Notes: a model not told the origin generated them from the sequence alone. A stretch of DNA of 64,000 nucleotides from Candidatus Zhuqueibacterota bacterium (GCA_022616415.1 JAKEEU010000134.1:1-64000); one strand, 5' to 3'; positions 1 through 8,911 are shown, numbered from the stretch's first letter. Translations and numbers: made by a program.

Positions 1-577
1 CCACGTGTACCGTCGCCGGAATCGATAGCTCAAATGCCGTGGCGAGAAGACTGTGCTTCACATCCTCGGCACTGCTCACCAGCAGCGCTTCACCCACGGC
101 TTCGCCAAAGCCTTGCTGCTTACTGCGACCATTGATGACGGCGTGATTGATGAATTCGCCGGTTTCTTGCGCCATGCCGAACGAGCCGTCGGCGAGTCCG
201 TCCGCTACTTCTTCCGAAGTTTGGCCGAAGAGCGTAAGCTCGGTATCGTGAATCACACCGGCGCCGTTCATCGCCAGGCAGGTGATGATACCGCGCCGCA
301 TCAAATCCACCAAAACTGGCGAAAGCCCGACTTTGATCACGTGTGCGCCCATCATTACGATCACGGGTTTGTCGTTCTCGCGTGCGGCAATGATGTGCTC
401 GACCAATTCGCGGAAATCTTTGGCGGCCAGAATATTCGGGAGCGAGGTGTAGAACGTCTCGAAAAAATCGCCGCGGCGAAACGGCTTGGCCAGCTCGTCG
501 CGATGCACCTTGCTCAAGCGCTGGCGCACCGAATAGGTCTTGACTTTTTGCAGATCGATTTCAGGATATTTGGACAC
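1..577 (-). CDS. Deoxyhypusine-synthase-like conserved protein (N-terminal part)
   Basis: I translated this minus-strand frame by hand from a GTG at 577. It stays open to the window edge, so about 192 N-terminal residues are present and the C-terminus lies outside. It contains VMMGAHVIKVGLSPVLVDLM followed by NGAGVIHDTE, a glycine-rich Rossmann-type layout resembling the NAD-binding segment of deoxyhypusine synthase, and later ADGSFGMAQETGEF. Bacterial proteins of this kind are often annotated as deoxyhypusine synthase homologues although bacteria lack eIF5A, so the substrate is unknown. The start is uncertain because no clear ribosome-binding site precedes the GTG. The coding call is firm; the family call is moderate and from memory of motifs only. 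Confidence 0.6.
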   Translation of the reverse strand, partial: MSKYPEIDLQKVKTYSVRQRLSKVHRDELAKPFRRGDFFETFYTSLPNILAAKDFRELVEHIIAARENDKPVIVMMGAHVIKVGLSPVLVDLMRRGIITCLAMNGAGVIHDTELTLFGQTSEEVADGLADGSFGMAQETGEFINHAVINGRSKQQGFGEAVGEALLVSSAEDVKHSLLATAFELSIPATVHV

Positions 578-724
578 GGGAGCTGTTGGTGTTGTTACAA
601 ATTTGTTTGATTTGTTTGATGAAATTGCCTATAATATAAAAGGTTTCCAGCAAAAAACCAATCATTTTACATGAGAAGAATATGCGCTGGATTTTCGGAA
701 AACCGGAGTCCTACAAACGGCTTT

Positions 725-786
725 CCCAACGGATAGATGAACCCAACTGTAAAAGCTTTTTCCGTTGGGTTCATCTATCCGTTGGG
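725..786. repeat. Palindromic repeat, family A (CCAACGGAT)
   Basis: Left arm 725-747 and right arm 764-786 are perfect 23-base inverted repeats beginning CCCAACGGATAGATGAA and ending in CATCTATCCGTTGGG. The word CCCAAC occurs at both ends of the left arm. A near-identical copy lies at 42535-42596, and related copies are at 40907, 48296, 55271 and 57122. It could fold as a hairpin between the two flanking genes. Confidence 0.9.
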
Positions 787-808
787 CAGCAAAAAATTTC
801 AAATTTTC

Positions 809-1156
809 ATGCTTCCAGTTGACTTGAAAAAAGCTGATCCCCGCACGCTACAAATCGAGTGGGACGATGGCCACGTTAGCCGCTACCCGCTCGAATTTTT
901 GCGCCGGCAGTGCCCGTGCGCCTCGTGCTCGGAGGCGCGGCACACCCCGGCCAAGCCGGCAAATCCGCTCCGCGTTTTGCAAGCGCATGAGATCATTGGC
1001 GCCGATTTGGATATCAAGCAAGCCGAGGTTGTTGGCCGCTACGCGCTCAATTTCCAGTGGAGCGACGGGCACGCGGAGGGAATTTATACTTTTGATTTTT
1101 TGCGGAGTATTTGCCAGTGTGAAGAGTGTACCATGCAGAAGGTTGGGAAAATTTAA
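809..1156 (+). CDS. DUF971 (GBBH-like N-terminal domain) protein
   Basis: A protein of 115 residues from the ATG at 809. It has the DUF971 pattern: a beta-rich start with IEWDDGHVSRYPLEFLRRQC, then CPCASC, and a second half with FQWSDGHAEGIYTFDFLRSI followed by CQCEEC. The domain is known from the N-terminus of gamma-butyrobetaine hydroxylase and from stand-alone bacterial proteins linked to Fe-S metabolism. The two CxCxxC-like clusters could bind metal (inference). The frame runs upstream to 737, but those codons lie in a palindromic repeat, so I start at the internal ATG, which gives the usual family length. It stands alone, divergent from the preceding gene. Confidence 0.8.
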   Translation: MLPVDLKKADPRTLQIEWDDGHVSRYPLEFLRRQCPCASCSEARHTPAKPANPLRVLQAHEIIGADLDIKQAEVVGRYALNFQWSDGHAEGIYTFDFLRSICQCEECTMQKVGKI

Positions 1157-1267
1157 GACATTTACGATCTGGTCAACTAAGCAAAGTTTTTTGGCACGCC
1201 GCATTATTTCGAATTTCTCCACCACCTTTTGCACAAGGCCACCTATTTTCACAAATTCTTAAAAAAA

Positions 1268-1328
1268 GAGTTGACTTTCAACTCAACATTTTTTATATTT
1301 AATCAGATAGAAAAGTGTTGAGTTGAAA
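1268..1328 (+). promoter_or_regulatory. Promoter and autoregulatory operator of the Argonaute operon
   Basis: A -35 box TTGACT (1271-1276) and a -10 box TATATT (1294-1299) are separated by 17 bases. Around them TTTCAACTCAACA (1276-1288) pairs perfectly with TGTTGAGTTGAAA (1316-1328). In addition GAGTTGA (1268-1274) and TCAACTC (1278-1284) form a palindrome over the -35 box, and GAGTTGA recurs at 1320-1326. This is the arrangement expected for an operator bound by the XRE protein that begins 25 bases downstream. The binding partner is inferred. Confidence 0.7.
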
Positions 1329-1352
1329 TTTTTGAACTTGAAGGAGTGCTCT

Positions 1353-1697
1353 ATGCCAATCACTTTCGGACAGGTTTTACGGGAATTTCGCCGTGCGCAA
1401 AACGTTAGTCAAAGAGAACTGGCAGAAAAGACAGATGTTGATTTTTCCTATATCAGCAAAATTGAAAATGATCGCCTGCCTCCCCCAGCAGCGGATACAA
1501 TTATGAAGATTTGTGAAGTTTTGGAAATTCCCCCGGAACAGTTATTGGTGTTAGCGGGTAAAGTGCCCACCGAAGTGAAAGCAACCATCGGCTCCAGTGA
1601 GGGCGCCATTCAGTTCATACGAGATGCACGGGCGATGAAATTGACTGAAGATGAATGGCAGAAACTGAACAAGCAGCTAAAACGATTGCGGAGATGA
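1353..1697 (+). CDS. XRE-family helix-turn-helix repressor
   Basis: 114 residues from ATG 1353, which has a GGAG ribosome-binding site about 8 bases upstream; the frame runs further up but only through operator sequence. Residues 5-60 form a classic Cro/C1 HTH: FGQVLREFRRAQNVSQRELA, then DFSYISKIENDRLPPP and a third-helix region. The C-terminal half is charged and helical, ending in KLNKQLKRLRR. It is the first gene of a five-gene set, and its stop overlaps the next start in ATGA. Together with the perfect inverted repeats over its promoter this suggests autorepression. A metallopeptidase is encoded at the operon end, as in ImmR/ImmA and CapH/CapP pairs where a protease inactivates an XRE repressor. 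Confidence 0.88.
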   Translation: MPITFGQVLREFRRAQNVSQRELAEKTDVDFSYISKIENDRLPPPAADTIMKICEVLEIPPEQLLVLAGKVPTEVKATIGSSEGAIQFIRDARAMKLTEDEWQKLNKQLKRLRR

Positions 1698-2674
1698 TCG
1701 TGCCTGAACAACTTTCGTTTTTTGCCCTTGACGAAACGCAAACAGTAATCACAAAACGTCAAGGAACACATCCAAAGGATGACATTGTCTGGTCATATTC
1801 TCGAAGAGAGGCACTCGAGCATTGCCCAAGAAAGTATTATTATGATTACTATGGTGCAAATAGCAAGACGGCAAAAGATGAAAAAGATAAAGCAATTCTC
1901 CAACTAGCCAAAAGTTTGAAGAATCGCTTTCTCCGTTCTGGAGAAATTCTCCACCTCGTTATACGAACCTATCTCAAGGGTTGCCAAAATGATAAAAAAT
2001 GGTCTGACAATGGATTGATCGACTGGGCAAAAAAGATTTTCCAAGAGGATAGAAAGTATTCATCGAGCAATGATTACAGAGGAGAACAGTCAAAACAAAA
2101 ATTTCCGCCAACGCGTTTGTTGGAATATTATTTTCAACATCAAGATGCCGAGGCATTGTGTCTTGAGAGTGAAAAGCGTTTGGTTCAGGCCATTATAAAT
2201 TTTATGAAAAGCCCAGAACTTGCGTCGTTCCATAATGGTGCATCACAACCTAATGCTAAAATCGAAAAGAAGTTTGTTCTTCAAAATGGTATCTTTCGTG
2301 CCCAAGGCCAAATTGATTTAGCGTACTCAAAGGAAGACAAAACTGTTGTTGCGGACTGGAAAACAGGCGAGGCCGGTGGAGCTGAAGAAAGTTTGCAACT
2401 GACATTTTATGGCTTATGGGCTGTAAATGAATTCAATTGTGTACCAGAGAAAATTCAACTCTTTCGCGTCAATCTTGCAGAAAGTAAGGTTCAACAGTTT
2501 TTTTTGACGAACAAGAATTTATCTCGTGCTAAAGCAAAGATCATGCAGGATCTCGAACGTATGCGAATGTTACACTCATACGGTGTGAATGCAAATGCCA
2601 AAGCTTTCACACCATGCGGGCAAACTAAAATTTGTGCGCTCTGTCCATTCCAGGGGATTTGTCCAAAGGAGTAG
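1694..2674 (+). CDS. Cas4/RecB-like PD-(D/E)XK nuclease with Fe-S cysteines
   Basis: 326 residues from ATG 1694, which overlaps the XRE stop (ATGA); GTG 1700 and ATG 1655 are alternatives. The catalytic core is seen as D208 in GQIDLAYS and D221-W-K223 in VVADWKTG, preceded by a RecB-type GEILHLVIR motif. C44 (LEHCPRKYYYDY) and a C-terminal C314-x2-C317-x5-C323 match the one-plus-three cysteine pattern that holds a [4Fe-4S] cluster in Cas4 and AddB nucleases. There are no Cas genes or helicase nearby; the partner is the Argonaute gene 5 bases downstream. Likely a DNA exonuclease or end-processing enzyme working with Argonaute; this role is inference. Confidence 0.85.
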   Translation: MIVPEQLSFFALDETQTVITKRQGTHPKDDIVWSYSRREALEHCPRKYYYDYYGANSKTAKDEKDKAILQLAKSLKNRFLRSGEILHLVIRTYLKGCQNDKKWSDNGLIDWAKKIFQEDRKYSSSNDYRGEQSKQKFPPTRLLEYYFQHQDAEALCLESEKRLVQAIINFMKSPELASFHNGASQPNAKIEKKFVLQNGIFRAQGQIDLAYSKEDKTVVADWKTGEAGGAEESLQLTFYGLWAVNEFNCVPEKIQLFRVNLAESKVQQFFLTNKNLSRAKAKIMQDLERMRMLHSYGVNANAKAFTPCGQTKICALCPFQGICPKE

Positions 2675-2679
2675 AAGTC

Positions 2680-4986
2680 ATGATTGAAACGAACATTCAT
2701 CTCATCAAAGGCGGAACTGCTTTTTGTCTGAATACTCGTCTTGCCCAAATACGCTCTCAAGATAAATCTCCGGACATTTTTGAAAAAGCCTGTAGTATAT
2801 TGGCAAAACGGTATGGTTTAGCAGCCGTCTCTGCCTCGGTCGCCAACGAGCATCAACTCCTCGTTGCCTCTTCATCATCTGTTCCTGCGCTACAACTGTC
2901 TGGCGATGATTGGTTGGCGGAAGTTGTTGACAATGGCAATGGCCCACGGTTGCTTTTTTCTATTCCTGAAAATCAATCCATAATGGCACAATTGGTGGAG
3001 AGAAGCTCAATCATTGCGATACGCCGTCAGGCAAAGCTTTGGAATCTCGAAAGTAACCGCATCTGGTACGAAACAACCCCGTTTGCTGAGAGCGAGGACA
3101 TCAGTGCATTTCGGCGATATCACTTCTCCGTAATTCCTATTGACAACCTAGGCTTGGGTTTGGTTATTCACATTTCCACCGCTTTCTTTACCAATCGCAC
3201 TGTTGCCGATTATTTTTGTAAGAATGACGGCACATCTTCTCAAAAGGATTGGCGCAAACGCTTCGAATTTCTTAGCCAACGACAAAAGGAGCAAAAGGGC
3301 ACTTTGCTTTACAACACGAGCAAAAGCAAACACAAATGTTATTTTGAAGAATTCTTGTACGAGGTAACCTGTGATACCACCGGTTCTTTTCGGATCAAAG
3401 GGGAAAGCTACGCTTCATTGTTTGATTACTATCAGAAAACCAATGCTCCTTTCACGAAAAGTGACTCAGTTGCCAGAGTTTCTTTTCCTGGAATTTCACG
3501 ACCAGTCCCTGTAGCGGCGCGCGCGCTCCGTCTGCGCGTTATGAATGATGCCCTACCAATTTCGTTGAAACAAGCGGATAAAATTGCGCCTACGGCACGA
3601 CATCAGTTCATTCACAGCTTTTTCCAGAAAACAATTGAACCTGCGGTACAGCAATATAAGATTGATTTTGAGACTAAATTTTGGAAACCGGATGTAAAAA
3701 ATAATTATCGTTTTCCATTGCCTGCTCTACGGTTTGCCGCAGGTAAGATTCTGAACCCACCAAAGGGTAGCACTATTCATGAATATCAAAGATACTATCG
3801 TCAACGATGTACACTCTTATCCAAGTTTGGATGCTTTCATGTACCAATTTCGATGAACCGTCACTTCAAAGTTGTTTTACCAAAAAGTTTATCGGAAACG
3901 TTACAAAAACGCTTTGCAGTCGATCTGGAGTCACGGATTTCCTGTTGGATTAAGAAATCTTGTGAAGTTGAATTGGTTCCTTATCATGATATTACTGAGG
4001 CAATCACCAAGCTCCAAAAGGAAGCTTCTCCTGGTTTAGCAACCATAATCTTCGATAATACGGAGCCAGAAACCTATTTCAATCTTTCCTACGAACTTAA
4101 AAATTGGCGAATTAAACGAGTTCTATGTCCCACTTTGGAACGAAAGTATCACGCTCTTATTGCAGCAGAAAAGAACTGTAACAGCAGTGATGACAAACCA
4201 CCCAAGGGGGTACGAGATTGGCAAGGTTTTATTGATTTGGTGGCATTGGATGTTTTGCAACAACTTGGCTGTGTTCCATGGACATTTGCTGAAGACCTGA
4301 ATTACGAAGCCCAACTCGCCATTGATGTCGGTGCGGATAGGCGTTTCTTTGCGCTGTCATTGTTGATTTGCCGCTGCCATGATCGCCAACTTCCATTTTG
4401 GATCGACACCATCGTGCTGCCTAAACCGGATCATAAAAACGAAACGATCAATGAGGAAATTTTGAGAGATGCGATTGTAAAGCTATTTAAACGTATTCCC
4501 AGTTACGCATCTACAAAAATTCGATCTCTACTGGTGCTTCGAGATGGTAGAAAATGCGGCAATGAACTTGTCGGAATACGCGCTGCACAAGCAGAGTTGG
4601 CAAGGTTGGGTTGTCTTCAACTAGATGCTAAACTTGATATTGTCGACTTTCACAAGAATTCCAACAAAGATATTCGGTTTTGGGAGCTTCTTGATTCGCA
4701 AAATGCCAATAATGTTATCGACGGCAGTGGCCTATTCCTGACGTCAAAAGTCGTACTGATTGCCAATACTGGTGCTGCAACACTCCGTCAAGGAACGGCA
4801 GATCCAATTATGCTGGTTGCAAGCGATGATCAAACCAACATGACTGTAGTTGCACAGGATGTTGTCGCTGCTACACAATTGAATTTTTCGAGTCCGAAAG
4901 TTGCCCAGCGATTGCCTCTGACGCTTAAGCGTACTGATGATGAACTGAAGGCTCGTGCGGCACAAGAGATTCGGCGGATAAAATAA
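2680..4986 (+). CDS. Long prokaryotic Argonaute with apparently intact PIWI catalytic residues
   Basis: 768 residues from ATG 2680, with GGAG 8 bases upstream. The N-terminal and PAZ-like half ends in a segment of the type SYASLFDYYQKTN. MID lies around 370-500. PIWI begins after LGCVPWTFAEDLNYEAQ. Catalytic candidates are D549 (AIDVGADRR), E588 or E592/E593 as the glutamate finger, D622 (LRDGRKCGNE) and D753/D754 (LPLTLKRTDDEL), so a DEDD-type slicer is expected. GTADPIMLV and LPLTL are typical late PIWI motifs. The MID 5'-phosphate pocket is unusual: Y466 is present, but the usual Ile-Pro-x-Gln is RIKRV (477-481). Long Argonautes use short guides to cut or trap invading DNA or RNA; guide and target type cannot be read from sequence. 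Confidence 0.9.
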   Translation: MIETNIHLIKGGTAFCLNTRLAQIRSQDKSPDIFEKACSILAKRYGLAAVSASVANEHQLLVASSSSVPALQLSGDDWLAEVVDNGNGPRLLFSIPENQSIMAQLVERSSIIAIRRQAKLWNLESNRIWYETTPFAESEDISAFRRYHFSVIPIDNLGLGLVIHISTAFFTNRTVADYFCKNDGTSSQKDWRKRFEFLSQRQKEQKGTLLYNTSKSKHKCYFEEFLYEVTCDTTGSFRIKGESYASLFDYYQKTNAPFTKSDSVARVSFPGISRPVPVAARALRLRVMNDALPISLKQADKIAPTARHQFIHSFFQKTIEPAVQQYKIDFETKFWKPDVKNNYRFPLPALRFAAGKILNPPKGSTIHEYQRYYRQRCTLLSKFGCFHVPISMNRHFKVVLPKSLSETLQKRFAVDLESRISCWIKKSCEVELVPYHDITEAITKLQKEASPGLATIIFDNTEPETYFNLSYELKNWRIKRVLCPTLERKYHALIAAEKNCNSSDDKPPKGVRDWQGFIDLVALDVLQQLGCVPWTFAEDLNYEAQLAIDVGADRRFFALSLLICRCHDRQLPFWIDTIVLPKPDHKNETINEEILRDAIVKLFKRIPSYASTKIRSLLVLRDGRKCGNELVGIRAAQAELARLGCLQLDAKLDIVDFHKNSNKDIRFWELLDSQNANNVIDGSGLFLTSKVVLIANTGAATLRQGTADPIMLVASDDQTNMTVVAQDVVAATQLNFSSPKVAQRLPLTLKRTDDELKARAAQEIRRIK

Positions 4987-5022
4987 CCGAGAACTTTTAA
5001 AGCAGTCATAAGGAGGAGAATC

Positions 5023-5481
5023 ATGAGCGCACAATGGCTGTCCCTCCAAAGCTTTCAACAAGGGCAGGAATTATTGGAAGCGATAAACAATGTTTCGATC
5101 CATGCCAAGCTGCAGCGCAATGGTGTTGCCTCACAAAACGGAGAACGCGCTAAAACCGTTCGGCAAAGTCGTGAAAAAATCAAAGCGTTTTTACAGGCTT
5201 TGGCACCACTGGTAGAGCAGGCAGGAAAAAACGACGACAGGCCTTTGCTTGGCATCGATCTTCGCCGGCGCCAACTGGTGAGCAGTTTTTTAAAAGCCAT
5301 CGGGAATCCTCGCCAATTTCATTCGGCGCTGTTCAGAAAATCCATATCCGAGGCTATCCGGCTTTTAGAATCAAATACAGGAACTGATCAACAACAACTC
5401 ATTGATTGCCTGGCAGATCTCAGGGTTTTAATCGAAGAGCACACGAATCACGACACGGTTCGAATCTTGGGAGAAATTTGA
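5023..5481 (+). CDS. Unrecognised 152-aa helical protein of the Argonaute operon
   Basis: Strong ribosome-binding site AAGGAGG ahead of ATG 5023; 36 bases after the Argonaute stop; its TGA overlaps the ATG of the next gene (TGATG). The protein is predicted mostly helical, basic in the middle (GIDLRRRQLVSSFLKAIG) and lacks signal peptide, membrane segment, cysteine cluster or recognisable catalytic motif. Its tight coupling on both sides argues for a functional role in the system, for example as an adaptor or as an inhibitor of the following metallopeptidase (inference). I do not recognise the family. Confidence 0.8.
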   Translation: MSAQWLSLQSFQQGQELLEAINNVSIHAKLQRNGVASQNGERAKTVRQSREKIKAFLQALAPLVEQAGKNDDRPLLGIDLRRRQLVSSFLKAIGNPRQFHSALFRKSISEAIRLLESNTGTDQQQLIDCLADLRVLIEEHTNHDTVRILGEI

Positions 5482-6641
5482 TGCGGGCAATTCTTCGACA
5501 AAGCAATCTGGATTTGATGCGAGAAATTGAACAGCTCAGAGCTATTCTGCAAAATCGCTTCAAGCCGATGGATGCAACCACATTGGTGCCGGAGCTTGTT
5601 CCATTTTATGAAGCGCTTGTTCAAGCCTGCGATCAAACGCATCAACGCGCTGCTGTAGCGATGAGCAATTTGGATTTTGGGCAAGAGGATATTCTGAGCG
5701 ACGTTTTAAGTGAAATTCAAGATATCACACGACTTTTTCAAATATATAATCGCCACTTTGTCGGCCCTTTGTTGCGACATCAAGAAGGCGACCGCCGGTG
5801 CCTGAAGTTGTTAAATTGGTTGCATACCCAACACCCACAGACTCAAAGAATTCCTGCCGGATTGAGCAATGGCGAGTTTGGAATATTGCCGGCGCCAAAT
5901 TTCCCCATCGTTTATTCCATGCCCGTATCAGCACAATATGGGTTGCTCTATCTTCCGCTTTTCTTTCATGAATTTGGGCATTTGCTTTATGCTTGCCATA
6001 AGCAAGAATTAGACGATCTTGTGCAGGAGTTACAGAAAAAGATTGCTGAATTGCTTGGGCCGATGACGCAAAGGGATGATCGATATTCACAAACAGAGAC
6101 GGCTAAACGAAATCTTGTCGTCGAAACCTGGTATGAATGGATGCAAGAACTGTTTTGTGATAGTGTCGGCTTCCATATTGGCGGCCCCAGTTTCATTCAT
6201 GCCTTCTCCATGTATTTGCGAATGCGCGGGCGTGGTGAATTTCAGGTGCGGGAGAATGAGCTGGCGTATCGCGAGCATCCAGTTACTTGGCTGCGTATTC
6301 ACGTGCTGGCCGATCAAATGCATCGAGGCAACCTTCACGATGAAGCAAACGCACTTGAGGAAACCTGGAAGGCTATCGCGGAAATGCTAAACATACAAGA
6401 GGACTATTTTGGCTATTACGACGACGCCTTTCTGCCGTTTATTCACCAGACAATTAGTGACTTGCTTACTGAAACCAATCCCCGCCATTTTGTAGCCGAC
6501 GAGATTTCCATGGAAAAGCCGGTTTCATCTCAATCATCACCAATCCATTTACTCAATCATGCTTGGACGGTGTTTCTTCGAGACCCCTCCCAATATGGCG
6601 AATGGCAAAAGCAGATTCTAACTACGTGGTGGGGGAACTAA
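5481..6641 (+). CDS. Putative HExxH zinc metallopeptidase of the Argonaute operon
   Basis: 386 residues from ATG 5481, coupled to the upstream stop and preceded by GGGAG. The zinc site is HEFGH at 163-167 within LPLFFHEFGHLLYACHKQ, with E223 in QELFCDSVGF as the probable third ligand (E-x3-D, gluzincin-like). No signal peptide, so cytoplasmic. The helical N-terminal 150 residues and the C-terminus are not recognised. In CBASS CapP/CapH and in ImmA/ImmR, a cytoplasmic HExxH peptidase cleaves an XRE repressor; the XRE protein at the start of this operon makes the same logic plausible. Alternatively the protease is the toxic effector. It is longer than ImmA-type enzymes and its third-ligand context differs, so it is not simply one of them. 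Confidence 0.75.
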   Translation: MRAILRQSNLDLMREIEQLRAILQNRFKPMDATTLVPELVPFYEALVQACDQTHQRAAVAMSNLDFGQEDILSDVLSEIQDITRLFQIYNRHFVGPLLRHQEGDRRCLKLLNWLHTQHPQTQRIPAGLSNGEFGILPAPNFPIVYSMPVSAQYGLLYLPLFFHEFGHLLYACHKQELDDLVQELQKKIAELLGPMTQRDDRYSQTETAKRNLVVETWYEWMQELFCDSVGFHIGGPSFIHAFSMYLRMRGRGEFQVRENELAYREHPVTWLRIHVLADQMHRGNLHDEANALEETWKAIAEMLNIQEDYFGYYDDAFLPFIHQTISDLLTETNPRHFVADEISMEKPVSSQSSPIHLLNHAWTVFLRDPSQYGEWQKQILTTWWGN

Positions 6642-6682
6642 ACTATTGACTCACTCATTACCACCTCTTCAAGATTCTCAAA

Positions 6683-8911
6683 ATGCGCGAACCCCAAGTC
6701 ACCCTCGATCTCGCCCAACAACACGGGCTTTCCGAAGAGGAGTATAATCGCATTCTTGAAATTCTCGGCCGCACGCCGACTTTCACCGAGCTGGGCATTT
6801 TTTCGGTGATGTGGTCGGAACATTGCAGTTATAAAAACTCTTTGGCGCTCATCAAAACTCTGCCGCGCGAGGGGAAATATTTGCTAGTGAAGGCCGGAGA
6901 AGAAAATGCCGGCCTTGTGGATATTGGCGACGGGCTGGCGATTGCGTTTAAGATTGAGAGCCACAATCATCCATCTGCGGTCGAACCGTATCAGGGCGCG
7001 GCCACCGGCGTCGGCGGGATTTTGCGCGACATTTTCACGATGGGCGCGCGGCCTATTGCGGCGCTCAACTCGCTGCGGTTTGGCGACCTCGAAAATGCGC
7101 GAACACGATATCTCGTGAAAGGCGTGGTTAAAGGCATCGGTGATTACGGTAACTGCTTCGGCGTGCCGACCGTGGCCGGCGAGGTTTATTTCGACGACTG
7201 CTATCAAGACAACCCGTTGGTGAATGCGATGGCCGTCGGCATCGTGCGGCATCATCGGGTCGCCCGGGCGGTGGCGACGGGTGAGGGTAATGCTGTCATG
7301 CTCATCGGCTCTTCGACCGGACGCGACGGCATTCACGGCGCCACGTTTGCGAGTGAGGAGATTTCCGAAAAGAGCGAATCCAAACGGCCGCAGGTGCAAG
7401 TCGGCGATCCGTTCACAGAAAAAGTTTTGCTCGAAGCCACGCAGGAAATGCTCAAAGCTGAGCTGCTCGTCGGCATGCAGGATATGGGCGCCGCCGGCAT
7501 CACGTGCTCCACTTCGGAGATGTCCGCGCGCGGCCAACACGGAATGGAAATCGATTTGGAGAAAGTGCCGTTGCGCGAGCCGGGGATGACGCCGTATGAG
7601 ATCATGCTCTCCGAATCGCAAGAGCGCATGTTGATTGTCGCCAAGCCGGGCAAGGAAAAAGAAATCGAAGCGATTTGCAACAAGTGGGACGTTCACGCCG
7701 CCACGATTGGCCGGGTGACGAGCGGCAACACGTTACGGGGGCGGATGAATGGAAAAACCGTTGCCGAGATTCCGGCCGATAGTCTCGTTGTCGGTGGCGG
7801 CGCGCCGGTTTATATTCGCGAAGCCCAAGAGCCGGAATATTTGAAAACCACGCGCGCGTTCGAGGCGGCGACTTTGCCCAAGATCGATAATTTGAAGGAA
7901 GCGCTGCTCAAATTGCTCGCCGCGCCGAACATCGCCAGCAAGCAATGGGTGTATCAACAATACGATCACACCGTGCGCAGCAACACCGTTATTGCGCCCG
8001 GCAGCGATGCGGCGGTATTGCGCATCAAAGGCACCGGCAAAGGCATCGCGTTGAAAACCGATTGCAACGGCCGCTATGTTTATCTCAACCCGCGGCGCGG
8101 CGCGATGATCGCCGTCGCCGAAGCCGCGCGCAACGTCGTGGTGAGCGGTGCGCGGCCGGTGGCGATCACGAATTGTTTGAATTTCGGCAATCCGTACAAG
8201 CCGGAAATTTATTGGCAATTTAAAGAAGCGATTGCCGGAATTGGCGAAGCTTGCCGCATACTCGAAACGCCGGTGACCGGCGGCAATGTGAGCTTCTACA
8301 ACGAAAGCCCGGACCGTGCTGTTTATCCGACGCCGGTGATCGGCATGCTCGGCATTCTCGACGACATTCGCCACGCCACCACGGCGTTTTTTAAAAATGA
8401 AGGCGACGAGATTGCGCTGCTTGGCGCTAATTTGGAAGAGGTCGGCGGCAGCGAATTTCTAAAATTGATGCACGGCCAGGTTGCCGGCGATTGTCCGTTT
8501 ATCGACTTGCAGGAAGAGAAATCGATGCAAGCGGCGTGTCTGGAGGCGATTCAAACGGGTTTGATCAACTCCGCGCACGATGTGAGTGACGGCGGCTTGG
8601 GAGTGGCGTTGGCGGAATGTTGCATCATGAATCACGAACGCCCGATTGGCGCGACGTTCGAGCTGTGGCCTTACGACCGCGCCGACTTCGCGCTCTTCAG
8701 CGAGAGCCAGTCGATGATTATCATTTCATACACGCCCCGGCATCGCGGCGCGGTCGCTCAAATCTGCCAACAGCACGGCGTGCCTTTTACCGTGCTCGGG
8801 CGCACCGGCGGCAATTCATTGACAATTCCCGATTTGCTGGAAATTTCGCTTGCAGAAATGGTGGAAAGATACTATTTTTCAATTGAAACGATGATGGAGA
8901 AATGGACATGA
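6683..8911 (+). CDS. purL: Phosphoribosylformylglycinamidine synthase subunit PurL
   Basis: 742 residues, the usual length of the small-type PurL. It catalyses the ATP- and glutamine-dependent conversion of FGAR to FGAM in purine synthesis, working with PurQ and PurS, neither of which is in the window. The start [20 protein letters not shown], then [14 protein letters not shown] and [20 protein letters not shown], are diagnostic; the second AIR-synthase half carries [19 protein letters not shown]. It begins 41 bases after the metallopeptidase stop and is more GC-rich than the operon before it, consistent with a resident housekeeping gene beside a transferred island. Its stop overlaps the next gene. 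Confidence 0.96.
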   Translation: MREPQVTLDLAQQHGLSEEEYNRILEILGRTPTFTELGIFSVMWSEHCSYKNSLALIKTLPREGKYLLVKAGEENAGLVDIGDGLAIAFKIESHNHPSAVEPYQGAATGVGGILRDIFTMGARPIAALNSLRFGDLENARTRYLVKGVVKGIGDYGNCFGVPTVAGEVYFDDCYQDNPLVNAMAVGIVRHHRVARAVATGEGNAVMLIGSSTGRDGIHGATFASEEISEKSESKRPQVQVGDPFTEKVLLEATQEMLKAELLVGMQDMGAAGITCSTSEMSARGQHGMEIDLEKVPLREPGMTPYEIMLSESQERMLIVAKPGKEKEIEAICNKWDVHAATIGRVTSGNTLRGRMNGKTVAEIPADSLVVGGGAPVYIREAQEPEYLKTTRAFEAATLPKIDNLKEALLKLLAAPNIASKQWVYQQYDHTVRSNTVIAPGSDAAVLRIKGTGKGIALKTDCNGRYVYLNPRRGAMIAVAEAARNVVVSGARPVAITNCLNFGNPYKPEIYWQFKEAIAGIGEACRILETPVTGGNVSFYNESPDRAVYPTPVIGMLGILDDIRHATTAFFKNEGDEIALLGANLEEVGGSEFLKLMHGQVAGDCPFIDLQEEKSMQAACLEAIQTGLINSAHDVSDGGLGVALAECCIMNHERPIGATFELWPYDRADFALFSESQSMIIISYTPRHRGAVAQICQQHGVPFTVLGRTGGNSLTIPDLLEISLAEMVERYYFSIETMMEKWT

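Noticed and set aside
53..610. Plus-strand frame of 185 codons
   Set aside because: It is the antisense of a frame that gives a clear Rossmann-like protein on the minus strand; it has no motif of its own.
682..822. Small frame of about 46 codons with a weak ribosome-binding site
   Set aside because: Most of it is the family A palindrome and it overlaps the DUF971 start; no support as a protein.
1694..2674. Cas4-like gene as part of a CRISPR-Cas locus
   Set aside because: No cas1, cas2, effector genes or direct-repeat array is present; the partner gene is Argonaute.
6884..8374. Long minus-strand frames opposite purL
   Set aside because: Shadow frames in GC-rich coding sequence; purL on the plus strand is unmistakable.
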